From: Argentina anserina
Taxonomy: Eukaryota > Streptophyta > Magnoliopsida > Rosales > Rosaceae
DNA: 64,000 bases
Reading direction: 5' to 3'
Assembly (NCBI RefSeq): GCF_933775445.1
Contig: NC_065873.1
Location: forward strand, 24,490,001-24,554,000
Shown here: positions 1 through 12,885 of the stretch, piece after piece
Position numbering within the stretch: the stretch's first letter is position 1
Layout: every line of letters starts with the position of its first letter
The notes under the pieces: generated by a model
What the model was told of the DNA's origin: nothing
The model's input: the letters and a program-made list of their open reading frames with translations, nothing else
The model's database searches: none
Program-made: the position numbers and the translations under genes

Positions 1-1680
1 GCTACTTCCTCTTGCTTTGAGCTGTACCATCAACAACGAGAATCTCATTGCAGTCATTACTTCCAGAGTCTTACTTATCAAACTCATCATAATAATAGCT
101 CATCTTTGATCCAAACATTGAATACCTGAAAATTACAATAAGTACATACAAATCTTAGATTCTTAATATAACAAAACACAAGAACAAAAGAATGGGCTTA
201 ACCATAATAACTTGTATATAAAACTATCAAAAGCAAAGACTAGACCCAATTACATATCACATTAACCAATAATTCAATACAAAGAACAAAACTTTAATCT
301 AAATCATCATTATTGAAACCAAAAGCCCCAAAATGCAATTCAAGATCACAATTGGATTTCTCAATCATGCTACAAACACCAAAATTGTTCAGAACAATGA
401 TTCGTTCGTAGCAATTTCACATCAAAGTAAGCAAACAAAGGAATAACGAAGGAAATATGAAACTCGACGAAACAAAGTTACAAAACATATATCATTGAAC
501 AACATTACATAAACAAAGCTAAATAGGAATACCCACCAACATTCTTAATTCTGAAACGGTCCGCAAGCTTCACTTCCCCACCAACGCTCTCTCCCGTCTC
601 TCTTACTCTATGTATTCCAATTAGAAGCAAAACAATCGAATTAGACATATTTGATTAAACCTAAAATTAGTCAGAGGAAGTTTGAAATAGATAGTGCAAA
701 AAATGTTAACAATTTAGTTCAGTTCCAATAACAAAACACTCGGAAAAATACACAACTAAGCACATATTGACAATCTATCAATCAAAGTTCACAATTCAAT
801 TCAAAAGCCAAAACCTTTACTCATTAGCATAGTCCAATCCAATACAAATACACCACTTAATGTCCATAAGAGCAAAACAAATAGATCAAAATCCAGACAC
901 AAGCAATCAAACTTAGGAAAAATATAACCATGTCCAAATTCAAACAGCAAGAAATAAAAACATTCAATCTTGGAACATCAGACCTTCATGGGTTCACCAA
1001 CAACCATATCAACAAGAGGATTCCTAGCAAAATCCAACCACATGAGAAAGGATCAACATAGAGATCAGAGACCTAATACTGAAAAAACAAGATCAAGATG
1101 GACACTTTAGTACTGGCACTATGCCTAACTGAAGGATCATCAGAATCAAAAGCAATTAACTGAAACCTATGAAGCAAACTAGTAGTCAACTTTGGAAAAA
1201 CAAATTCTTTGCGGCTTGCCTCCAAACTCACAGAAGTTGGGACATTTGAAACATATATTATGGTGTATACAGACTCGTGAGTACTGGCCACAAACACAAA
1301 AACAACAAAAAAGCTCACAATTTGAAAACAACAATCAACTGCAACTAGACTTTAATGAATTCAGGAATATGAGTACCCCTAAAGTTAAAGCTTTCTAGCA
1401 AACAATGTTGTGAGAAGTGGAGGCGGAGGAGGGAGGTGGAGAACTGAGAGTCAATCCGGCGGTGCGTACTGGGCAGTCCTTGTGTCGATGCAACTGGGCG
1501 GCGGAGGACTGAGAGTTTGGGTTTTTGCACTATAGGTGGAAGGCTGAGAGCTTGAGAGAGTTTACGAAGAGTTATGGAACGAGAGAGTGAGAGACTATTG
1601 TGCTTAGCTGCGTGTTGCGACTAAGGTAACCAAAGGGAAAGCGAGGGATATATGGAAACTAATCTAAGATCTAACTATTA
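1..1680. other. Unassigned AT-rich region with possible minus-strand exon traces
   Basis: No complete gene can be supported. On the minus strand a short stretch near 545-606 reads ETGESVGGEVKLADRFRIK, is GC-richer than its surroundings, and could be an exon. Another minus-strand stretch at 1-120 also looks coding-like but contains a stop. A purine-rich, GC-richer patch at 1400-1620 could be the first exon or 5' leader of the same minus-strand gene. I do not recognise a family and the splice structure cannot be fixed. The rest is plain AT-rich sequence. Confidence 0.2.
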
Positions 1681-1688
1681 GTATTTTA

Positions 1689-2324
1689 TAGGGGTGGGCA
1701 TAAATCGAATTAAACAAGAAAAACCGACTGAACCGAACTGACAATATGGTCTGGATAATCGAACAGAAGAGATGTAGTTTAGAAAATGAAGAAAAACGAA
1801 CCAAAACCGGTTTGAAAATTATTTACGTGATCAAACCAACCAATTTAAAACTGAATGGACCGAATTTAATTTAATGATTAAAAAAATAATAAATAATGGG
1901 TATTAGTACAAAAAATAACAAAACATAATATAGAAGGTTGTCTAGCGCAGTTGGTAGATCGCATGGTTGTTATATTTTAGGTCAAGAGTTTGAATCCCAA
2001 CATTGATATTTGATATTTTATTGAAAATATCTATCAAAATGAGAATAAATATAATCTTTACATAGTTATTAATGACAAGTGTGTGTGATGTAGTGATTTG
2101 TGGAATCATCTTTGGGTAGGAATTCGAGTCATACCTCTTGAAAAATTAAAAAAAATTACATATGAGGTTTGAACCGAAACCAAACCGAATTTCGGTTAAA
2201 CCAATTGTGTCGGTTCAGCCTAATTTTATTCGGTAGATGGTTTAAGTTTCTAAAAAAACAATCAAAGTGGTTTGGTTTCCGTTTGAGCGAAAAACTGAAC
2301 CGAACCGATATATGTCTACCCCTA
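1689..2324. mobile_element. Non-autonomous hAT-type element, TIR TAGGGGTGGGCA
   Basis: The left end reads TAGGGGTGGGCATA and the right end, in reverse complement, TAGGGGTAGACATA, so the termini are inverted repeats. The flanks gtatttta and gtattgtt match at 6 of 8 positions, consistent with an aged 8-bp target-site duplication. The interior repeats the motif aaccgaac on both strands, as in many plant elements of this kind. A second member with the same terminal 12-mer and an exact 8-bp duplication lies at 44094-44610, which fixes the family's ends. No transposase is encoded. The small open frames inside are not genes. Confidence 0.65.
1937..2160 (+). mobile_element. tRNA-derived SINE-like unit nested in the hAT element
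   Basis: A tRNA-like head contains an A box (tagcgcagttgg, 1943-1954) and a B box (gagtttgaatccc, 1986-1998) at normal pol III spacing. It is followed by a tRNA-unrelated body and an A-rich tail near 2145-2160. It sits in the middle of the 1689-2324 element, so it probably inserted later. It cannot be a functional tRNA, because the acceptor stem does not pair and the body runs on. Exact ends and a target duplication were not resolved. Confidence 0.4.
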
Positions 2325-2689
2325 GTATTGTTAGACTTAAAATCTAACAGTTCTTATGTATTTTAGATTTTAGAACTGAACTTAACCGAACTAGTACAAA
2401 AATGGTTCGGTTCTACTATATATCTTCATTTTTTGTCTAGGAACCGAATTAAACTGTTGTTAATTGGTTTGGTTCCAACAGTTTCTTCATGAAGGAACTG
2501 CTGAGACTGATTAACAACCCTAATTTCAATGTTTGTTTGCTCAGCAACATGTTTTCGATGGTTAAAGAATCGACACATAGCCACCATTGATCCATTATTA
2601 AAGTAAACCATTCCTGACATTGAGTTGACCTTTCATTTTTGAGCAACATATGTAGCAAAGTATGTATTGAGATTATAAGGATATGCATG

Positions 2690-2865
2690 CCTTATTTTTT
2701 AGTCCGTGGATCCGAAACGCCCGCAGAGACCTACAAGCCCGATATGTTTTTACCCTGCCGGCGAGAAAGCCTACCAAAGCACGCTTCTGTGGGTAGAGGA
2801 ATAGACTTAGTTTAGAGGTGTGAAACCGAGTCCGGCCCGCTAATAACCTGCCAAGAAATAAAATA
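2690..2865. repeat. GC-rich 'GGCGGGC/GGCCGGAC' element remnant
   Basis: A GC-rich island in AT-rich sequence carries, on the minus strand, motifs such as GCGGGCCGGACTCGG and CGGGCTTGTAGG. These are typical of the interior of non-autonomous hAT elements of plants. Similar wording recurs at 14200-14410. No ends could be defined. The region from 2865 to 3030 is simple AT-rich DNA. Confidence 0.3.
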
Positions 2866-3034
2866 TTATACATGTATATAAAATATTATACATATATCAA
2901 TTATATGTCTTTTTTGATAATAATTATACATAAAATATTATATATGTTAATAATACTATATTTAAAATTTTATATTTCTTTATATTATAACTTTATACTA
3001 AATTTAAAAAACAATTATAGCATTATGAAATAAC

Positions 3035-4350
3035 TATATGAAGTAAACTTCTCGGGATTAATTGACACCAGCTAATGTCATTGGTACTAATATTTAGGGA
3101 CCATGTTAAAACTTATTCTAATTCAGATCTCGCCTGACAAGGTTATAAAAAACGCTAGTTGTTAATCGGGCAGACAACTGAAAACCAGCGCCCAGAGGAT
3201 TAATCGGGGATTAATCGAATTTGTATTTTTGTATCTATTTTAAATTTTTAATAACAAATAATTATATAAATACAATTAAAATAATATTATAATGCATGAA
3301 ATTAATGTAAAATATATATATAATGTCTAGAATACTGAATTTACATATGTTCTTAATCCTTAGAAATGTTCAACAATATTGATCTAATGATTTTAGCCTC
3401 TTAGGAAAAAAAAGAAATACAATTCAACAACAATGAATTTAGGAAAATCAATAATAAGAAATACAATTCACCAACCCTTTGGAAAATAAGAAAAACAATT
3501 CAAACAACGGGAATGAATTCTTGCAAGCCTAATCCCTTGGAGCTCATCAAATTCTTCTTCTCCATATCATTCAAGTACTACTTTTGTATCTGAATCAAAC
3601 TCAAAATCCAAAACTTAAAAAAAAAAAAAAAAAAACTAGACGCCCAGGATCTGCCCAGCCGTCGCCTAGGCGGGCAAAAATCAGCCAGCCGCCTAACACC
3701 ACCATTTAGCACAAAATCGCGGCAGCCATGGGTCTCCGGGCGCCTAGGCGGCGATTTTTAGAATATTGTCGCATGACCGTCAGAATTTTCGGTAAATCGA
3801 AAACACCAATAATATATATGGCATAAGGAATGACCCATTACTAGAATGCAAACGTCGAAAGTTGTTTGAAATATATGAAATCATCTAATTTTTGTCACCG
3901 ATTGTGCGCGGTCACACCGAGGAAACTCATTTGGCAAATCTCCGGTCAATAAGGTTTTAATATGTCAAAATGCATCTTATTTTGTTGATCGTAGGTACAG
4001 ACGGTCAAACTATGTCCAAAACGAACGAAATTTTTACGAAGTCCCTAAATATATATACCGATCACATCAGCTGGTGTCGATCGCCAAAGTGTCCACTAAT
4101 GTATTATAACTTTTATACTAGGTTTATAATAAAACTATCGCATTATGAAGTGACTATATGAAGGAAACTTCTCAGGATTAATCGACACCAGCCGATGTGA
4201 TTGGTACTTATATTTAGTGACTATGTAAAAATTGCATCCAATTCGGACCTTGTTTAACCGTCAGAATTTACGGTAAACTGAAAACATCAATAGTATGCCA
4301 TAAGGGAGGACCCATGATAAAGATGCGATTGTCGAAAACTGAAAGCCGTT
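3035..4350 (+). repeat. 500-bp tandem repeat family, block A
   Basis: Sequence related to the repeat units of block B (12886-14125), split by the transposon at 3139-3769. Landmarks shared with the other blocks are aaactatcgcattatgaag, tttttgtcaccgattgtgcg, atgtccaaaacg, ctaaatatatataccgatcacat and gtgtcgatcg. The unit contains an inverted duplication (described under block B). The block ends abruptly at an LTR-like insertion near 4352. Confidence 0.75.
3139..3769. mobile_element. Non-autonomous hAT-type element in the tandem repeat
   Basis: The element interrupts a repeat unit. Its flanks are cgcctgac (3131-3138) and cgcatgac (3770-3777), an 8-bp target duplication with one mismatch, and removing it restores the repeat phrase ending in gaccgtcagaatt. 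Left end aaggttataaaaaacgctag and right end (reverse complement) caatattctaaaaatcgccg are imperfect inverted repeats. The interior is rich in gcgcctaggcg palindromes, as in known plant hAT-related elements. No protein is encoded. Confidence 0.65.
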
Positions 4351-4351
4351 T

Positions 4352-5780
4352 TGTCACGCCCCTGACCCGATGTCGGTGAAATACAAATATTTGACGCCGG
4401 ATCCAAGACGTGAGCGTGAAAAATAAAATAAGAGAAAACTAAATAGAAATACATTTACAAAAAACCTTGAAAATAAAGCAAATTCATTACAAATAAACTA
4501 ACGCATCGTGGTCTCTCTAGTTGGACTCTTTGTAAACCCCTTTAATTCTCATATATGCAAGCGGAATTGCGGAAACGTCACTGTTAGTCTTCTCTCTAAA
4601 CGTGTCGTACCTCGTAGCCACCTGAACAATAAATCTCTAGGGGTGAGCTTAAGGTCAGTAGGGTCAAGCCTCTTTAGGTTAATCTTATCGATATTACCAA
4701 CAAAAGTTATCAAATAATAACATGTAAGCAACAATGATGCAGTGCATGACTGCAAATGAACTTCTCCCACATCATTACCGGATGTTAGTCAATATATCAA
4801 AAACAAGAGAGCCTACACATTCCATACCGCGTACTTTACCCACTTTGGGTGACTCTAATGTTTTTGACGCATAAACTAACCATCAATAAGATCTCAACGC
4901 ATGTGCCTCTTTTGGTAGTCGTCTTGTTAATCTCATAGTCTTTCAAATCTGAAACCCGATAAGATCGTTTTATCGACTCCTGAGTCAAAGGGGCATACTT
5001 TCCCCACATTTGTGTACGTTGGGCTAATCATAGATCTTGACATGCCCATGAGAAAACTCAACTACGCAAAAAACATTTTTTTCACTCAATCTCAGCTTTC
5101 CACATTCTTCTCTCTCAAATGTGTAGTCACCGTATCTCACAATGTACTATGCTTGCCAATTTAAATAATGCTTTTAAGGAAAGCAATAACAATGATCATA
5201 TAGATAATATTGATCACACATGCTTTTATAAAAAGCGATAACAAACAAGAGTTAATCATACAAGATCAAATATATCACAGAATTCTAATATTAATCCTAA
5301 TTATCAATTTTAAATACAAGAGGTTCCCCGAGAGACCCTACCTAGAATCGAAGCTAGGCTCCGAAGCTAAATGTAACCAGTAACTCATCAGCATGCATTT
5401 TGACATCCTTGTGCTTCTGCTTCTCGGGTCGTCGTACGGAATCGCTAATCCGAGAACGTCGGTGAACTACTTCAAATCGACTTGGTTGCTCAACGATTTA
5501 GGACTATGTCCACATTGGGTGCGAGTCCTTAGTTTACTAAGGACACCCATATCCTCTTGCTTCAATATTCTTTCAATCAATCATCTTTCCTTATCAACAG
5601 TGAGTAGCATATCTAATCCAAATATACAATCCTTAGTACCAAAATGAAGCATGGTGCTCCATGTATTTCAATTACTCCATGCATGCACCTATATCTACTA
5701 CCCTTCCTCAATTCAAATTCAACCTTGACTAAAACTCTGCTAGTTCGGTAATCAGCACCAAAACGCCTGCTCTGTATACA
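4352..5780. mobile_element. LTR-like non-coding element beginning TGTCACGCCCC
   Basis: The block starts with TGTCACGCCCCTGACCCGA, at the point where the tandem repeat is broken, and may end at TGTATACA near 5780. Its start resembles those of the elements at 47237 (TGTCACAGCCCCGAC) and 50400 (TGTCACGACCCCGAA), and the text has the same non-coding character. I read it as an LTR or solo LTR of a related family. A target duplication was not found, and the right end abuts a different element. Confidence 0.35.
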
Positions 5781-5822
5781 CTAGAAAAATACCCGCGCGT
5801 TGCTGCGGTAGGTATCTAGGAA
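5781..5822 (-). mobile_element. Helitron-type 3' terminus (minus strand)
   Basis: Read on the minus strand this is a GC-rich hairpin (CCGC-AGCAACGC-GCGG), then TATTTTT, then CTAG, followed directly by T. A short GC hairpin roughly 10 bp before a terminal CTRR, with insertion next to T, is the Helitron signature. Only this end is visible. The 5' end, expected to begin TC and lie to the right, was not found, so the extent of the element is unknown. Confidence 0.45.
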
Positions 5823-8800
5823 GACTAATGAGGAAGCAAATGTCTAGGAAACTTTAATAATTGAATTTAAGAAAAACAAAACCTGTAGAACACATATTTG
5901 TACGAATAGAAGTCATCCGTTTGATTATGAAAGATGACATGTTTTGATTATTGACATTCAGTATTGGGAACACATAGTTGGCAAACGCCTTTTACAAAAT
6001 TATAGCTCCTTCATAGGCTATGTGTGTTGTTCCATGCTATTAAAGATTCAAGTCATTCCCTTTTTTTGTCTGGGACATGGTAAGAAATCATGTTATGTAA
6101 ATCAAATTTGGTGACCATAATAATTGTAGCTTAGAAGATTTGCTGGTAAGTAAGACCTTCAATGTGGCATTCCTGAAATATGCAAAATAGGAGTAAAGAC
6201 AGTAATTTTAACCAATATTCCTAGAACATCCTTTGCCCAAAGCAGGTAAAAGGTTTGCATTTAGTGAAAAAACATGTGATGATCAAAAAGAAAATGTTTT
6301 ATTCTAAAATCAGATTTACTTTCACTTTTCAGTTTCAAGAGTAATGCACCATATTAAAAATGTCTAGATTCAGCATAAAATGAGTCACAATCCTCTAAAT
6401 ACTTTAAATAATTCTATAGAATGTATTGAGTATAACTATAACAGCATATAGTAGTTGAGTTTGTGATGGATGTTTCAAATAAAGAATTTTCACTTGAGAA
6501 GGAAACACTAATTACTAACTAACTTGCAGTGAATTGTAGCACAACAACAATAGTCGTAACGGTCCAGAAGGCATTCCTTTTAATAAACAGTGGCTACAAC
6601 ATATACAATATAGAAATCACTATTAGAGCCAAACCAGCTCCATCATGGGTTACAACAGGCTCTCTACATAGCATCACAAATAGTGCGAGTAACATGTGGA
6701 TATAAGAACAGATTTGTCTAACTACATTAGTATATGTATATGAGTAGAAATACATGACTAAACCAAGAAAGGGAAGAATAAGAGCAGTAATAACTCAAAT
6801 TAAGTTTTTAATGGGGATAGCAAAGAATCATGGTAACATGATAAGGTTTTGTTTGTCAATATATGTACGATATTGCAAAAAACAAATCTACTAATCTATC
6901 ATACCTATTGTTGCAGGCCTCTTACGTTTTTTTAGCTCGTAAATACACAGATCATTTACCAAGGACCATATACTAAGATATACCCAAGACCATGTACTGC
7001 AAAACAAAATAGTTCTACGGCCCTAGCACATAGATGGCTTAAAAATTAAATGTATGGGAACCACCTTTTTATTTTAGGTAATTATAAATATAGGATAAAT
7101 GGCCAAGCACTTGCTTACACCAAAGCACTGTTAATCATCTGAATTCTTATCATCAATCCTACCAGACATTGTAATACAAAGTTAAATCATGCAACTTCTA
7201 TATATTTCCATACTTATTTGGTTCCATTAGTCAATTCACGCAGATAAGGATTCAGAGTCAGGAAGAAAAAGGAAAACACTTGGTGTCTCTGCACATATTT
7301 TGTAAAACCAAGTTATAACCTTCTACTAAAAAGGCAATTTAGTTATTACAACTAATAGAACCATAGGATTATAATTTGAAACAATAAGTCAGGTTGCTGA
7401 AATTGAAAAAAAAATCAATAATAAATTGATGCCATAGTTTGTGACCAAAACTTATTGAGATTACAACCCCTATACCCTGTTCATATATTATATCACAGAG
7501 GGTGTTTATTTGGTGACATTAGTGAAATTAATGCAAATATGGATTCACAAACATGAAGAAAATGGAAATCATTGAATGTGTCTGCATATATTTTGTATGA
7601 ACACACAGTTAAATGCATCATGACATGATCCACCTCATCTCCTGATTTTATATTACATATATAGATAAGTAAGTTATAGGGATATTTAACTTCTACACGT
7701 CTGTGTAATTTCAATAGTCTAATAAACTCAAATTCAACTTCCACATATCTGTGTAATCTAAATAGTCTAATTACAATATTAAAAAAAAACCTCAAACAAC
7801 ACACATCAACATAAGAAAAAAAGTGATGATCTTGTACCTGCAGCCCAAATAAAAAGGGAAAAAGACCATAAAAAATCAGCATTGTCAAACTTGTCAAATG
7901 CCCAACATTCCATCAACTCCTACACATTTAAAAACTGTAGAAGAAATAATCATCAATATTGGAATCACAGAAATACATAAAACATATCTCAAAACCATAC
8001 AAAGTAAGCCAAAAAATGTGAACTTATCTTTTCTTTGCAGCAACAACCAATCACCAGCACATATGAAACATAACTCCCAAATACTGTCACTGATAAATCC
8101 ACGTAGCAATTTATATCACCACTGCTATAAAATATTGCAAGAAATCTCTGTAACAATTGACGGCGCAAGGCAATGGACAAAAATTTAAATGGCAGTACAT
8201 GAAGTTAATTTACAACAATAGATACACATTACTAACCTGTAGATATGAAAATCAATTTACTTGCAAAACAAACAATAGGAAAATTGTTATCCAAATTATG
8301 ATTAATGGTTTTGTTAGTTTTATGTTTAACAAAGGTCTTAGGCAAAGATCGTTTAAACTTTATAAAATAAGGTGTGTAGACCTTTTAACAATCAAGTTGT
8401 AGTGTTCATCTCTTGTAAATTTGATTTCATTTTCCATCGACCTCCACTATTGTTAATTTACATAGTGGGCCAACTTCTGCTTATTCATTTACGATATGAA
8501 GTCAATTTCATATAAGAAATGTGAAAATCACACACATTACTAACCTGTAGATAATAGATACAGTATAACAATAGAAAATGCTTTTAACTATTTAGCTCAC
8601 TTAAACAAACCAAGTCACTACCGTAAATAGCCAAAAAAATCTGAGTAAAAAATGACAGAAAACCAAGTAAAGTGATATAGCGCAACACATGATAATTCAA
8701 GAAGGATAAGGGACTTTTTGGTTCTGAAAACATGTAGTTTCTTGAAAATGCTTCTTATTTTTTTCTTTTTTTCCCAACTCATTTTCCTTGATCTTTTATT

Positions 8801-9530
8801 AATTATCATGGAGTCATTAAACTGTGAATTCCACTTTCCTCTACTCGTTCTCATTATGAAACACATTGGCATAGAACAGGATTGTAAACAAATCATCCAA
8901 GCAACAAAATTTAAAGAATATAGTAATTCTTTGGAACTTCATTGATTCTAACATCTAGAGAGGTACAATTAAGACCTCAGTATAAAGGTTGTTGAATATC
9001 CAATGTTTGTTTATCATTGTTTTCTTTGTTTGAGGAAGTATGACTCTCAACAGTCAACATGTACATAGTCGACCATCTTTCTCGATCCTCACCAAAAACC
9101 TACCATCGCATTCCTATGTTTGTTATATAATTCATTAAGCATGTTACTGAACAAAGATCAATCATGTATTTCACATTTCAAATGGTATCGTTCATATAAA
9201 CTTTTTTATTTTCTTTTCAGCTAGACAACACAGATACTCTATCTATTTAGGATTTTAAGGTTGTGTTGTTTGTGTACGTGTTTGTCTGTTGTCCCTTTCA
9301 ATTTCGTTCTAAACTCCCATATATTTGATCTGACAAATATCATATTCTCTACTGAAAGGGGTATAGATGGGTTCATAGAGATGGAAATGATATAAAAAAA
9401 ACCAAAAAAAAAAAAAAACTTTTGCATACCAACTTGGTTAAAATGACAATACTACCATTAAACTTACCACTCCTGACCATACTACCAGTAATCAAATTGC
9501 ACATTTGGACTTTGTTTTTGCATATTTGCA
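5823..9530. other. AT-rich non-coding region
   Basis: About 3.7 kb with no open frame that resembles a known protein. The longest frame, on the minus strand at 7493-7897, is driven by a short duplicated segment (two copies of a phrase containing tgtgtaat near 7690 and 7750) and T-rich codons. If the terminus at 5781 belongs to a large Helitron, this could be its interior. Confidence 0.4.
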
Positions 9531-9536
9531 TACTAC

Positions 9537-10173
9537 CAGTAAAAATGGCATTCACAGCTCCAAAGATGATCACAACAATGATAGCTATGAAAATCAAAAT
9601 ACAAGCCTGAAGGAGATGACAACGGTTAAAGTAGAAAGAGAAACACATGGGACAAACAACATCAAAAAACAGAAATAAGATGTTCGCATAAAATTTGTAA
9701 ACATGTATAAAGAGTCATTCAATAATATATACAGTACCTTGATAAGAAGGAGTCTTCAGAATTCTGTCAATGATGCCATCATCAGAACCAGTACATGAAA
9801 TTGGGCCTCTACAGCTCCCATACCATGATCCTAGAAGCAATAAAGCAAATAAAGTCAAATAAAAGAGATCATGAAGGTGTAATTGATATGTTTTATTGAG
9901 CAACCCAAACAAAAACCAATGCAAGTTATTATTAACTACTGCCACTATGTCATGATTGAGGCGGTAAATCAATAAACCTATGGAGCTACATCACAATAAC
10001 TAATTACTGAAAGATACGAAATTGTACTATGCACTTAAAATATATAAATAGATTATAGATCAACATTCACCTCTTGTCCGTCTTCAAAAAGAAATAGCAA
10101 AGAAAGGTTACCTATTTCAGCAGCATAGGTACAGGTTGATCGAATACCCCAGAAATGCTTCTTATGTTGATGA
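9537..10173 (-). other. Possible exons of an unrecognised minus-strand gene
   Basis: Three segments fit together on the minus strand: one ending with donor AATAG|GTAACC at 10112, one at 9738-9830 bounded by CTTCTAG and CAAG|GTACTG, and one starting after CTTCAG near 9609. The middle one reads SWYGSCRGPISCTGSDDG and onwards, and its frame is continuous with the upstream piece (ending TCTYAAEI). The third gives a stop soon after the join. I do not recognise the protein. It may be a gene fragment carried by a transposon or a decayed gene. Confidence 0.2.
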
Positions 10174-10872
10174 CAAACCGTATATTACAACAGTACCCCT
10201 ACATCACCGAAATTTCAACTCAGTTACATATAATAATGAAATGATTCAAAGCTAATTTGAAAAACTCTTTCAACAAAATCCCAGGAAATAAACACAATTA
10301 CCAAGGAGAGCAGAAGGGAGAAAAAGAAGAAGAAGATCTGTAGACGAACAATCCGGACGGCTTAGGAATTAAGCGATAATCCGTAAACACTTGACCTCTA
10401 TTGTCAGCTTCTTCCTCTATTCTCTCTCTCCAACGAACAATCTCCTATCAGATCACTGGAGCAATGTGTTCAAATAAATTCTATAAAAGATTGAACGACA
10501 ATAGTTAGTTTACTCACGTGTTCGACGCCATTTTACTTAATCCTCACCTAATACCTCATTGCAAGAAAACAGTCGAACTCATCTGGTTTTGCTCGCACTA
10601 TCCACATGTATCAGATGCACAATGTTAGCTGTTGCACAAATAAACGAAAAAAAACTGGCAGCAAAAACTCTAAGTTGAACATATCCACATATCAACTCCT
10701 CTATGACAGTGAACAAATGCCGAAAAATGTGCGAATGAAAACATTCACTTAACCAAATTTAAAAGCTCTAATTACTCTACAGTAAAAGCCTTATAACCTG
10801 TTTGATCATCACATAACAAAACTACAGTCCACATAGCAAAATTTAAAAAAAAAAAAAGATAAAAGGAAGTAC

Positions 10873-11173
10873 TTTTTGGAGATATAGGTGAGTAGTTCAT
10901 CGGTGGCGAAGTGCTCGATACTGATGTCGGTGACATAAACGGAGCTTCGATCAACGGCGTGGCGGAAGATGTCTTCGTAGTCTCAATCCTCGAGATTGCC
11001 GTCCCAATTTTGCGCCAGAAAAGGGGGTCTTTAGATATTTTGTGCCACTTCATGCAAACCTTCTGAGCATTCTCCAGAATCTCCACCACTCCTCGCCGTT
11101 AAAGAATCGCCGCCGTCAATTTGTCCGGGAGTTCCGTCCAGTTTCAGTTTCGGTTTTCGGCCAGTTTGGCCAT
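10873..11173 (-). pseudogene. F-box/LRR (SKIP19-like) pseudogene, first exon
   Basis: From ATG at 11173 the minus strand gives an F-box of the SKIP19/FBL23 type: NWTELPDKLTAAIL, then VVEILENAQKVCMKWHKISK and DPLFWRKI. A second frame continues with IFRHAVDRSSVYVTDISIEHF and ATDELLTYIS, which matches the usual link to the leucine-rich repeats. There are in-frame stops after ENRN and after TAAIL, and the frame shifts between the F-box and the HAVDRS part. Intact relatives are substrate adaptors of SCF ubiquitin ligases. The LRR exons were not found to the left, so this is a broken, truncated copy. A donor-like GT follows at 10872. Confidence 0.7.
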
Positions 11174-12885
11174 GGCTAGGATTGAGGGTTTCTCAGAGAT
11201 TTTGTTTTTGGGGGATGGCGGTGGTTTGTTTCAAGAAACATGGGAGTGTGGGGAGTGAGGGCGCTCTCGAGAATATAAAATACGACATAATACAGAACCA
11301 ACCTGAGAAAGGTTTCTGATGCTATGATTGAGGAAGCAACCGAGATTGCTATAGAAGCTTCAGGAGAACGACGCGGTGAAGACCGAGAGGAGAAATTTAT
11401 GACATGTGTTCATGATCATCACGTGTTATATCTGAGGGAATGGCAAGACTGCAATTAGCACAAAATCGAGGGTATCCCGGTAATTTAGTGAGGGCATAGC
11501 AACAGTGCACCGATCTAACTCAAAAATATAATAAAGGTAAAATTGACTTCGCACGGTCATTAGTGAACAGTAATACACGACTCCCAAAAATCACCAAATA
11601 TAAGATAGTAAATTCCAATTTCACACGCAATATACAACTCAACCAACTCAACTGATATCTTAACCTTCCATATATAAAGTCCTCCGTTTCTTATAATCAA
11701 CATCTCCCATTCATTTTAGGTGCAGTAGAAACCAAACCCATAAATTAATAACCACAAATTAACACCGCCATGTACAGTCGCCACTCGCCAAGCTACACTG
11801 CCCAATATCTATTCTCTGCAACTTCAATGGTTCTCCAATTCAATTATACTACAATACTAATTAAGAAGATCAAAGCATCTCCAAGAACAAAACCACAACA
11901 CAGCAGTAACACCCCAACTCAAATGTCTCATTATTTACCAATTAAGCGCACCTTCAATTCTCATAATTGACAGGAAATAAACCAAACAAGGTCGAAACCA
12001 CCACCGCCGCCGCCATGACAATAGCTGCGCACAGTAGTCCACTGCCCAAAATTCAATTCTATCCAATCTCAACCAAACTCTACCTCCATTATATCAATAC
12101 GTAAAACTCAACAATAGACTAATTAACTTTGATACCTTAATCGAAATCAAAGATGGCCTGAAAACGAAAAACAAAGCCATGAAACCCAGAATCCTTCCCT
12201 TCTGTGATTCTCTTTCCACAGGGCTTCTCTGAAGAATCTGAGACCATGGGAACGTCCAGGATGTTGAAACAAAGCTTCAACTGCAGTGGGAGACGTTGAA
12301 TTTGCCGGAATCGGTAGTTGGTCGGCGCCCCGGTCACCGTCTCTCCTCCTTTTCTTCTTCAACACAACTTCCCGTGAAATATAAAGAACACCACGAAGAG
12401 GTGAAGCTCTGGCATCGGTAGAACGCCGCAAATCAATCGGACGACGGAGGAAGAGGAACGAGCTCCGTCGCAACAGTGAGAGTTCGAGACACAAGTCGGT
12501 TTGAGTTGTGTCTTGTCTGCATCTCAAACTGATCCATATTATATTATATCTCAAAACCAACGTCCCAGATTTAACCAACATAACCCACTTACAGAAGTCG
12601 ACGGCTCAAAATCAACGACTTATTTTTAAATAATCTTTAGATAATACCAATTTAAAAAAAATTATTAAAAATAGCTACGATGTTCAAACGGCTCTGTAAA
12701 ATTCCTCTAACTCGTAACGATGTCTAGTTTAATTCTCGGGCTCAAAAATTAGAACTCGACAAACTAAAATTTTGAATAACTATCCAAAGCTCTAAAGAAT
12801 TTAAAAATAAGAAAATTGAATTTAAAATAGCTTGAAATTAACTATTTTTCAAAAATAGAAAACTGAATTTCTTAGATGTTACACG
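11174..12885. other. Non-coding region without a recognised gene
   Basis: Nothing could be assigned. A minus-strand frame at 12147-12581 (144 codons) is GC-richer than its surroundings but shows no familiar motif. It overlaps a purine/pyrimidine-rich segment that could be a leader or a former promoter. The stretch 12590-12885 is AT-rich filler before the tandem repeat. Confidence 0.3.

Noticed and set aside
1937..2005. Candidate tRNA gene
   Set aside because: A and B boxes are present but the acceptor stem does not pair and the unit is followed by a SINE-like body.
7493..7897. 134-codon minus-strand frame
   Set aside because: AT-rich with an internal short duplication; no domain, no splice context.
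9373..9648. Minus-strand frame with a hydrophobic, membrane-like stretch
   Set aside because: The hydrophobic text arises from T-rich codons, the frame reads through a likely splice acceptor and homopolymers, and no family is recognised.
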